A DNA stretch of 6,016 nt. Source: Acidobacteriota bacterium (GTDB lineage: Bacteria; Acidobacteriota; Vicinamibacteria; Vicinamibacterales; CAVVIG01). A program made the translations under genes and the position numbers. This document shows, piece by piece, positions 1-4,717 of this stretch (position 1 is the stretch's first letter; the number at the start of each line of letters is the position of its first letter). The stretch spans positions 1 through 6,016 of the forward strand of contig QHWK01000093.1 of the NCBI GenBank assembly GCA_003223775.1, read 5' to 3'. The notes beneath the pieces are model-generated. The model saw only the letters and a program-made list of their open reading frames with translations. It had not been told where the DNA came from and did not search any database.

Positions 1-1074
1 AACCGTCCCGATCGCAATCGTTGCGGCGACGGCGGCGATTGCCGCGTTCAACGCAGGGCGCTCCGGCTCCCGGCGGCGCGAGAGCTGGGGCAGCGGCGGC
101 AGCAGCGCGGCGATTGCCGGAACGGCCACCATGAGGAACGGCGGCACGTTGCGGACCGCCGACACGGCGAGCGGCGCGAGCGCCAGTGCGGCGGCGCAGA
201 GCGTCAGGTGCCCGCGCGCGCGCGCCTCGGCGTCGCGCCACAGCGCACGCCCGCGCAGCGCGGCAAGGAACACGAGAAGGCCGAGCGCCAGCCAGAACGC
301 GATGAGCGCCGGATCGCCCAGCCGCGGCGGCGCCCACTCGGCGATGCGCATCGCGCGGATGCGCCGCAGCGATGCGACAACGTCGATCCAGAAGCGGACG
401 CCGAGCGGCGTCAGGCACGTGGCGAGCGCCGACGCCGCGCACGCCGCGAACAGCCGGCGCGACGACTGCGGCGATTCGACGAGCGACGCGGCGAGCGCCG
501 CCACGAGCACCCACGCGCCCATCACGACGGCGCCGTGCAGGTTGGCCCAGATCAGAAAGATCGCCGGCAGCCACTCGTACCGCCGCGCGCGCAGCAGCCG
601 CATCGTCACCGGGATGAGCAGCAGCGAGAAGATTTGCGGGCGCGGGCTCCAGATGGTGCACGCCGCGACGACGATCGGCGAGATGAGCAGGAATTTCACG
701 CGCGGCGCCGCAGGCGTCTCGTTCCAGACGATCCGCCAGGCGAGCACGACGATCGCTGCGCACGTCAGCGTCACGATCGGCAGGCCCCCGAGGGCGTAGA
801 GCGCGTAGAGCAGCGCCTGCGACAGCCACTCGTGATTCGGCCAGCGCGCGCCGTAGACCGTGTGCGAGAACGTGTCCCGCAGCAGCACGCGGCCCGACGC
901 CCAGATCTCCCGGCCGGCGCGCATCTGCCAGAAGGTGTCGTTCTGCGCCGGCATCAGCGCGGCGGCGAGCGCGATGGCGAGGAAGAGGAGCGCGGCGAGG
1001 AGGCGATCGAAGGTGAAGGCGTCGAGCGCCGCGCGATCGAGGCGGACGCGAAACGCCCGCGCGCCGCCGATCAC
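1..1074 (-). CDS. Polytopic membrane protein, GT-C glycosyltransferase-like (3' end beyond window)
   Basis: The frame is open from a GTG at 1074 to the left edge, giving 358 codons without a stop, so the C-terminus is missing. It reads as an integral inner-membrane protein with about seven or more hydrophobic segments; the first is at residues 25-41. A polar loop follows with NDTFWQMRAGREIW (45-58) and FSHTVYGARWPNHEWL (69-84). Later come SPRPQIF (143-149), WANLHG (176-181), LTPLG (221-225) and, near residue 310, RNVPPF. An acidic/aromatic first loop followed by many TM helices resembles GT-C membrane glycosyltransferases that use lipid-linked sugars, but I cannot assign a substrate or donor. 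The start codon overlaps the stop of the upstream gene (GTGA, 1074-1071). There is no good Shine-Dalgarno, so translation is probably coupled. It could instead be a non-enzymatic polytopic protein. The coding call is firm; the function is weak. Confidence 0.8.
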   Translation of the reverse strand, partial: MIGGARAFRVRLDRAALDAFTFDRLLAALLFLAIALAAALMPAQNDTFWQMRAGREIWASGRVLLRDTFSHTVYGARWPNHEWLSQALLYALYALGGLPIVTLTCAAIVVLAWRIVWNETPAAPRVKFLLISPIVVAACTIWSPRPQIFSLLLIPVTMRLLRARRYEWLPAIFLIWANLHGAVVMGAWVLVAALAASLVESPQSSRRLFAACAASALATCLTPLGVRFWIDVVASLRRIRAMRIAEWAPPRLGDPALIAFWLALGLLVFLAALRGRALWRDAEARARGHLTLCAAALALAPLAVSAVRNVPPFLMVAVPAIAALLPPLPQLSRRREPERPALNAAIAAVAATIAIGTV

Positions 1075-2645
1075 GACGCCGTGTCGCTGAACTCGTCGAG
1101 CTTCGCGAGCAGCGCCGCGAAGCCGCACTGCTCGGGATCGAACAAGCCCCACTCGTCCTGCACCGGTGCCGCCGGACGCCGGCGGCGCGCCGGCACGGCG
1201 ACCGTGGCGGGCTCCTGCGGTTCCGCGCTTTCCACGCGCGGGGCGACCGCCGGCTTGGCCGGCGCGGCCTGCTTGGCGGCGGCGGGGGCCGCGGGGGCGG
1301 CCGCCTGGTTGCGGCGCCGCTCGATGTCCTGGCGCAGCGATGCGACGAGCTCCGCCCACTCCATGTGATCCGGCTTCGACGCCGGCGCCGGCGACGGCGG
1401 CGCAGGCGGCGGCGGTGCGGCGCTCGGCTTCGGCGGCGCCGTGCCTGCCGCGGGCTGACGGGGCGGCGGCGGCGCAGGCGTGGCGAGCGCTTCGGAGAAC
1501 TCCTCGAGCCCGACGAGCGACGCCGGCGATTCGGCGACGACGCCCTCGAGCGACGGCCAGCTGCGCGAATGCCGCAGGCCCGTGTTGGCCCATGACGCCT
1601 CGCGCGGCTCCGACGTCTTCGGGCGGTCGTGCTCGATGCTGGCCGCGGCGGCGAGCGGCGGCTCGACGACTGTGCGCTCGACGCGAGCGGGAGGCGCGGC
1701 CGCCGGAATCGGCGAGCGCGCGATCGGCGCGTCGAACGATGCGGCGTCGAACGGCGCCAACAGCTCGTCGGCGGGCATCTCGGGCGAGATCTCTTCGATG
1801 TCCTCCGACAGATCGATCACGACGTCGTCGGACTCGTCTTCGGCAGAGGGCGTCTCGGCGTGCGGCGTCGCGGCGTACGGCGAGGACGCGGGTTCGGTCG
1901 CGTACATGAACTCGAACGGCTCTTCGGCCGGCGCATCGCGCACGAGCTCGGGCTCGGCGCGCACGAACGCGGGCGCGTCACGGATGAACGTGGGCTCCGC
2001 GGCAGCGGGCGTTTCGAACGCGGCGATTGGCTCGAAGGCGGGGGCGGCGGCGTACTCCTCGAACTGCAGCGGCGCGAACTCTTCGACCGGCGGCGGCGCC
2101 GCGCTCGCGTTCGCGTTCGCGGGCGCCGCGATCGTTTCGAACTCGGCGAATGCCGGCTCGACGACTGGCGGCGGCGCGGAGACGGCGGGCGCGGGCGCGG
2201 TGTATGCGGGCGCGGGCGCGGTGTATTCCTCGGCGGCGTTCTCACGCTCGGCCGCGGCCTCGCGCAGGTAATCGAGGATCTGCTCGGCGAACACTGCGGG
2301 ATCGCACCCGCCGCCGGCGGCGTCGCTGCGGCTGCGTCGCCACCGCGAGAGGAGGCCGCCGCCCCGCTCGTCGTGCGAGACGCCGTTGGCGAAGACGGGA
2401 ATCGTGAGGGTGCGCACGTGCGCCGCGGCGGCAATCACGCGCAGCGCCGCGGCGAGCGCCGCGTCGTCCTGCGGCGAGAGGAGCGCGGGCACGAGCACGA
2501 CGTCGGGCACGCGCGTGCCGATCGCGTCGAGGGCGCCTTCGGTCGTGTCGGCGAGAATCAGCTCGGCGCCCACACGGTGGCGCACGATCGCCGACACATG
2601 CGCCGCCTGTCGTTTGTCCGGCTCGATGGCCAGGATGATCGGCAT
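1071..2645 (-). CDS. Pseudo-receiver protein with long Ala/Pro-rich linker and short conserved-looking C-terminal motifs
   Basis: This is a 524-aa protein without a signal peptide or membrane segment, so probably cytoplasmic. Residues 1-130 look like a response-regulator receiver fold: ILAIEPD (4-10) for strand 1 and its acidic turn, PDVVLVPALL (47-56) for strand 3, and CDPAVFAEQILDYL (114-127) for the strand-5 turn and last helix. The usual phospho-acceptor Asp is replaced by Pro53, and the usual Lys before the last helix appears to be Cys114, so phosphorylation is not expected. Residues 135-425 are low-complexity, Ala/Pro/Glu-rich and probably disordered, with an acidic patch at 269-286. 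Two ordered patches remain near the end: EWAELVASLRQDIERRR (429-445) and WGLFDPEQCGFAALLAKL (499-516). The gene starts 3 bp after its upstream neighbour and overlaps the downstream gene by 4 bp. TadZ/CpaE proteins also carry an atypical receiver domain, but no ParA-like ATPase domain is present here. Function unknown; a scaffold or localisation role is inference. Confidence 0.85.
   Translation of the reverse strand: MPIILAIEPDKRQAAHVSAIVRHRVGAELILADTTEGALDAIGTRVPDVVLVPALLSPQDDAALAAALRVIAAAAHVRTLTIPVFANGVSHDERGGGLLSRWRRSRSDAAGGGCDPAVFAEQILDYLREAAAERENAAEEYTAPAPAYTAPAPAVSAPPPVVEPAFAEFETIAAPANANASAAPPPVEEFAPLQFEEYAAAPAFEPIAAFETPAAAEPTFIRDAPAFVRAEPELVRDAPAEEPFEFMYATEPASSPYAATPHAETPSAEDESDDVVIDLSEDIEEISPEMPADELLAPFDAASFDAPIARSPIPAAAPPARVERTVVEPPLAAAASIEHDRPKTSEPREASWANTGLRHSRSWPSLEGVVAESPASLVGLEEFSEALATPAPPPPRQPAAGTAPPKPSAAPPPPAPPSPAPASKPDHMEWAELVASLRQDIERRRNQAAAPAAPAAAKQAAPAKPAVAPRVESAEPQEPATVAVPARRRRPAAPVQDEWGLFDPEQCGFAALLAKLDEFSDTAS
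2185..2226. repeat. Perfect 21-bp tandem repeat, two copies, inside the linker coding region
   Basis: The 21-bp unit at 2185-2205 is repeated exactly at 2206-2226. Read on the - strand it keeps frame and encodes YTAPAPA twice (residues 141-154 of the 524-aa protein). Its unit length is a multiple of three, so gain or loss of copies would change linker length without a frameshift. This is seen directly in the sequence. Confidence 0.9.
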
Positions 2646-2648
2646 TCG

Positions 2649-2921
2649 CTACGTCCGCAACATGAAGAGCACGAGCACGACGGCCGCGAGCGCAAAAATG
2701 AGCAGCGGCGCATGCGCCAGCGACTGGTCGCGCGCCACCTCGGCGATCACGCTCGTGAGATCGCGCGCCTGCTGGCCGGCCGCGACGAGCTGCACCGAGG
2801 GCCGCGACGACATGAAGCGCATCGAGAACTGGTCGCGCACGCGGTCGTCGACCGCGATCAGCACGAGCAGGATGACGACGACCGTCCCGATCGACATCAG
2901 GGCTTCACGCCAACGTCGCAT
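2649..2921 (-). CDS. Small protein with two predicted transmembrane segments, unknown function
   Basis: The protein is 90 aa. It has a basic N-terminus (MRRWRE), a hydrophobic segment at about residues 10-24 (SIGTVVVILLVLIAV), a roughly 45-residue polar middle section, and a second hydrophobic segment at about 71-87 (PLLIFALAAVVLVLFML) close to the C-terminus. With two spanning helices, the middle section would be exposed on one side of the membrane, perhaps periplasmic by the positive-inside rule. ATG 2921 is the first start after an in-frame stop; only a weak GAAGAG-like ribosome site precedes it. ATG at 2897 (residue 9) is an alternative. It ends 3 bp before the 524-aa gene and is the first gene of the - strand operon. 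I do not recognise a family. Confidence 0.7.
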   Translation of the reverse strand: MRRWREALMSIGTVVVILLVLIAVDDRVRDQFSMRFMSSRPSVQLVAAGQQARDLTSVIAEVARDQSLAHAPLLIFALAAVVLVLFMLRT

Positions 2922-2936
2922 GGCATCTGATCTCTT

Positions 2937-2952
2937 CGCAATTCACGTTCCG
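2937..2952 (-). promoter_or_regulatory. Weak candidate sigma-54 promoter for the - strand operon
   Basis: Read on the - strand, the sequence is CGGAACGTGAATTGCG. It keeps the GG and GC dinucleotides at the correct 10-nt spacing, plus the ACG and TT, and matches about 9 of 12 consensus positions. The predicted transcription start (near 2926) is only about 5 nt from ATG 2921, too close for a normal ribosome site. This would fit better if translation starts at ATG 2897. A match of this quality could arise by chance in a region of this size. Confidence 0.2.
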
Positions 2953-3051
2953 TCATTTTTTCGGCCGTTTCTCCGCTAACTCCAGGGGCGTGTTCCTTTT
3001 CGGCACGCGGCGCGCGTCACGGAAATCGGCCGGCCGGTTACAGATTGTGCG

Positions 3052-3087
3052 GGTCGCCGGCGGACGGGCGGGCGACGAATCGCGACC
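3052..3087. promoter_or_regulatory. Inverted GGTCGC/GCGACC repeats, possible activator site
   Basis: GGTCGC at 3052-3057 is matched by the reverse complement GCGACC at 3082-3087, and another GCGAC lies at 3072-3076. These positions fall about 108-143 bp before the predicted sigma-54 transcription start, the usual range for NtrC-family enhancer-binding proteins. The repeats are short and the DNA is GC-rich, so chance is a real alternative. Confidence 0.25.
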
Positions 3088-3168
3088 GCTTCACCTGGGG
3101 CCGACGGCCGCTAAGTGCACCCACGTATCCCCGGTTGCGCCGCGTGCGGCACCCTCGAAAACGACCCG

Positions 3169-3184
3169 TGGCACATCCGTTGCC
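3169..3184 (+). promoter_or_regulatory. Sigma-54 (RpoN) -24/-12 promoter of the Tad pilus operon
   Basis: The sequence TGGCACATCCGTTGCC matches the RpoN consensus TGGCAC-N5-TTGC at every core position. GG is at 3170-3171 and GC at 3182-3183, separated by exactly 10 nt. Transcription would start near 3195, giving a leader of about 90 nt before the first pilin ATG at 3286. RpoN-dependent promoters need an ATP-dependent enhancer-binding activator, so pilus expression would be switched by a signal. The activator gene is not in this window. The site is in the intergenic region and oriented toward the pilins, which supports it further. Confidence 0.8.
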
Positions 3185-3250
3185 TTTTCATGGGTCATCG
3201 CGCGGCCATCGCAACAACGCGGTGGTCGTAATTCGCACACAGCGTAAAAC

Positions 3251-3269
3251 GCGCGTCATGGGGACGCGC
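3251..3269 (+). promoter_or_regulatory. Perfect 7-bp hairpin in the pilin 5' leader, next to the ribosome site
   Basis: GCGCGTC (3251-3257) and GACGCGC (3263-3269) are exact reverse complements around the 5-nt loop ATGGG. The hairpin ends 3 nt before the GGAGG Shine-Dalgarno (3273-3277). Because the ribosome site is outside the stem, the structure may keep it exposed, protect the 5' end of the mRNA or bind a regulator. It lies inside the transcript predicted from the sigma-54 promoter. Confidence 0.5.
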
Positions 3270-3272
3270 ACC

Positions 3273-3277
3273 GGAGG
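3273..3277 (+). promoter_or_regulatory. Strong Shine-Dalgarno of the first Flp pilin gene
   Basis: GGAGG lies 8 nt before ATG 3286. It fixes the pilin start, and its strength fits an abundant structural subunit. Confidence 0.85.
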
Positions 3278-3285
3278 ACACACAC

Positions 3286-3474
3286 ATGGCTCTGTCGCTC
3301 ATCACCCGTCTGCAGTCGATCGTTCGCCGCGAGGAAGGTCAGGATCTTCTCGAGTACGCGCTCCTCGTGGCCCTCATCGCGCTCGTCTGCGTCGGCGCCA
3401 TCACGCTCGCGGGCTCGAACGTGAACATTATCTTCGGCCAGATCGCCGGCAAGCTCGTGGTGCCGGGCGCGTAG
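3286..3474 (+). CDS. flp: Flp-type type IVc pilin, first copy (probable major pilin)
   Basis: This 62-aa prepilin is the structural subunit of the Tad pilus fibre, used by many bacteria for adhesion and surface colonisation. It has a short basic leader (about 18 residues, ending RREEG) and the Flp processing motif G|QDLLEY: cleavage after Gly18 puts Glu at +5 and Tyr at +6 of the mature protein. A hydrophobic stretch follows (residues 24-42, YALLVALIALVCVGAITLA), then a short tail ending VPGA. The mature pilin is 44 residues, normal for Flp. It is the first gene after the sigma-54 promoter and has the best ribosome site in the window, so it is likely the major subunit. The prepilin peptidase encoded at 3720 is the expected processing enzyme. 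The family assignment is very secure. Confidence 0.96.
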   Translation: MALSLITRLQSIVRREEGQDLLEYALLVALIALVCVGAITLAGSNVNIIFGQIAGKLVVPGA

Positions 3475-3562
3475 TACGCGCCTCGGAGGATACGACGATC
3501 GCATCTTTGGTCCGCGGGGGGCAGGGCAGGTGCTCTGCTCCCCGTCGCGAAAGGTGGACGCA
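3475..3562 (+). other. Inter-pilin spacer (88 bp)
   Basis: This gap between the two pilin genes contains an orphan GGAGG at 3485-3489 with no start codon at a suitable distance, the strong hairpin at 3515-3544, and the AGGTGG ribosome site of the second pilin at 3551-3556. A spacer this structured between two co-oriented pilin genes suggests differential expression of the two subunits. Confidence 0.6.
3515..3544 (+). promoter_or_regulatory. Strong 12-bp RNA hairpin between the two pilin genes
   Basis: CGGGGGGCAGGG (3515-3526) pairs with CTCTGCTCCCCG (3533-3544) across the 6-nt loop CAGGTG. This gives 12 continuous pairs, of which 10 are Watson-Crick and 2 are G-U. No run of T follows, so it is not a standard intrinsic terminator. 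It may instead stabilise the 3' end of the first pilin message after processing, or partly attenuate readthrough. It ends 6 nt before the ribosome site of the second pilin and does not cover it. The G-U pairs mean the structure is stronger in the + strand transcript than on the opposite strand. Confidence 0.6.
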
Positions 3563-3736
3563 ATGAAGCGGGCAATCGTGGCAATCGGGCGGCTAGCGCG
3601 CGGTACCGACGGCCAGGACCTGCTCGAGTACGCAATGCTGGCCGCGTTGATCGCGGTCGTCGCCATCGCGGGCATCACGACAGTAGGACAAACAATTTAC
3701 AGCGTGTTCTGGAGCAGCATTGGTCAAACCATCTGA
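3563..3736 (+). CDS. flp: Flp-type type IVc pilin, second copy
   Basis: This is a 57-aa prepilin. ATG 3563 is preceded by AGGTGG (3551-3556, 6-nt gap). A GTG at 3530 would add 11 non-pilin-like residues and lies inside the hairpin loop, so I reject it. The leader ends RGTDG, and the processing site G17|QDLLEY again has Glu at +5 and Tyr at +6. The hydrophobic helix is at about 23-41, followed by an aromatic tail (IYSVFWSSIGQTI) unlike that of the first copy. The mature form is 40 residues. It shares QDLLEYA and the leader logic with the first pilin but differs elsewhere, so the pair is an old duplication or two distinct subunits rather than a recent copy. It could be a minor pilin or an alternative fibre. 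Its 3' end overlaps the next gene by 17 nt. Confidence 0.93.
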   Translation: MKRAIVAIGRLARGTDGQDLLEYAMLAALIAVVAIAGITTVGQTIYSVFWSSIGQTI

Positions 3737-4232
3737 CGTCATCGTGATCGGGACGCTCGCTGCGGCTGGTCTTGCCGCGGCGGCGATCGATCTGCGGACG
3801 CGGCGCGTGCCGAACGCGCTGACGATTTCGCTCGCGGCCGCCGGCCTTGCCGTCGCCGCCACCGGGATCGGCCGCGTCTCCCTCGCCGGATCGCTGGCGG
3901 GGCTCGCGATTGGCGTCGCCTTGATGCTGCCGGGACATCTGTTCGGTGCAACAGGCGCCGGCGACGTGAAGCTGTTCGGCGCGTCGGGCGCGCTGCTCGG
4001 CCCGGCGGCCATCGTCGCCGCGTTCATCTACACCGCGATCGCCGGCGGCGCGCTCGCGATTGTCGTCGCGCTCGGCCGCGGCCGGCTGCGGCGTACGCTC
4101 GGCGGCACCGCGCGGCTGGTCGCGACCGGCGCCGCCAACGCGGCCGAGATCGAGGCCGCGACGGAGAACAATCGATTCCCTTACGCGCCGGCGATTGCCG
4201 TCGGCGCGATCGTAGCCGCCATCGGACTGTGA
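3720..4232 (+). CDS. cpaA: Prepilin peptidase CpaA/TadV (A24 aspartic protease family)
   Basis: This 170-aa inner-membrane protease cleaves the leader from Flp prepilins and TadE-type pseudopilins. The two A24 catalytic Asp residues are visible: Asp24 in AIDLRTRRVPN and Asp82 in GAGDVKL (the GxGD motif). About five or six hydrophobic helices fit the short TadV/CpaA form. The N-methyltransferase domain of longer PilD/GspO enzymes is absent. PYAPAIAVGAI near the C-terminus is typical of the family. I place the start at TTG 3720 because GGAG (3711-3714) lies 5 nt upstream. GTG 3744 is an alternative but would lose the first helix residues. The TTG start is 17 nt inside the second flp gene, so translation is probably coupled and kept low relative to the pilins. 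Confidence 0.93.
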   Translation: MVKPSDVIVIGTLAAAGLAAAAIDLRTRRVPNALTISLAAAGLAVAATGIGRVSLAGSLAGLAIGVALMLPGHLFGATGAGDVKLFGASGALLGPAAIVAAFIYTAIAGGALAIVVALGRGRLRRTLGGTARLVATGAANAAEIEAATENNRFPYAPAIAVGAIVAAIGL

Positions 4233-4240
4233 GGAGAGCC

Positions 4241-4693
4241 ATGACGAAGACGCGCCGGCAAGGCTGGTCGAGCGAGCGAGGCACCGCGATCCTCGAGACC
4301 GCGATGACGCTGCCGCTCCTGCTGCTCGTCTCGGTGGGGATCTTCGAATTCGGCCGCGCGTACCAGACCTGGCAGGTGCTGACCAACGCGGCGCGCGAGG
4401 GCGCGCGCGTGGCGGTGCTGCCCAATCCGGTGGCGGGCGCGCCCGAGGCGCGCGTGCGGCAGTACCTGACGAGCGGTCAGCTGTCGAACGCGGGGTCGGC
4501 AACGGTCGCCGTCACCGGGTCGACGGTGGATATCGGCGGCGGCGCGACGGCGTCGGCCTCGATCGTCACCGTCTCGTATCCGTTTTCGTTCATCGTGCTG
4601 CAGCCCGTTGCGCGGCTGCTAGTAAGTGGATCGACGCTCGGCGGAGACCTCACGCTGGTGGCGTCGTCCGAGATGCGCAACGAGTCGCAGTAA
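4241..4693 (+). CDS. tadE: TadE-like pseudopilin
   Basis: This 150-aa protein has a basic leader, then ERG|TAILE, in which cleavage after Gly14 would put Glu at +5 as in pseudopilins. The hydrophobic helix spans about 20-37 (TAMTLPLLLLVSVGIFEFG). GRAYQTWQVLTNAAREGARVAVL (about 38-60) is the TadE signature region after the helix. The remainder is a small Gly/Ser/Thr/Val-rich, beta-like periplasmic domain. TadE is a minor pseudopilin required for Tad pilus assembly and is processed by the same peptidase. I choose ATG 4241, which has GAGGAG (4231-4236) just before it. GTG 4229 overlaps the preceding stop but would remove this ribosome site from its role. A TadF or TadG partner is not seen in the window. 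Confidence 0.92.
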   Translation: MTKTRRQGWSSERGTAILETAMTLPLLLLVSVGIFEFGRAYQTWQVLTNAAREGARVAVLPNPVAGAPEARVRQYLTSGQLSNAGSATVAVTGSTVDIGGGATASASIVTVSYPFSFIVLQPVARLLVSGSTLGGDLTLVASSEMRNESQ

Positions 4694-4717
4694 CGGCAAG
4701 GCTGGAGACCTTTTGAT

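Larger units (their letters stand above)
2922..3285. promoter_or_regulatory. Divergent intergenic region between the pseudo-receiver operon and the Tad pilus operon
   Basis: These 364 bp separate two divergently transcribed operons and contain no convincing gene. The left third is less GC-rich, with T-tracts around 2954-2961 and 2997-3000, as expected for a promoter zone of the - strand operon. The right half contains the sigma-54 promoter for the pilin genes, candidate upstream activator repeats and a 5'-leader hairpin, each listed separately. I could not identify a convincing sigma-70 -35/-10 pair on either strand. Confidence 0.7.

Noticed and set aside
131..1368. Long + strand open frames (131-799, 208-1368)
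   Set aside because: Their products are Arg/Ala-rich and of low complexity, and they lie antisense to a well-formed membrane protein gene. High GC content makes long shadow frames.
1480..2979. Long + strand open frames opposite the 524-aa gene (such as 1629-2930)
   Set aside because: The - strand frame has a receiver-like N-domain, tight operon spacing and ordered C-terminal motifs. The + strand products are compositional shadows.
3022..3035. GGCCGGCC-type palindrome
   Set aside because: It is a simple GC-alternating run with no spacing or partner that suggests a regulatory site.
3508..3523. Second sigma-54-like site before flp2 (TGGTCCGCGGGGGGCA)
   Set aside because: GG-N10-GC spacing is present, but the CA and TT core positions are lost and the bases belong to the G-rich arm of the hairpin.
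3515..3560. Intrinsic terminator after flp1
   Set aside because: The stem is strong, but TCGCGAAAGG follows instead of a T-run, and the downstream genes clearly belong to the same operon.
3507..3566. Tiny 19-codon frame (TTG start) ending in an ATGA overlap with the flp2 start
   Set aside because: The nearest GGAGG (3485-3489) is too far from the TTG, and the frame merely reads through the hairpin. A leader peptide cannot be supported.
3256..3678. - strand open frame of 140 aa across the pilin genes
   Set aside because: It is antisense to two certain Flp pilins and has no recognisable domain or ribosome site.
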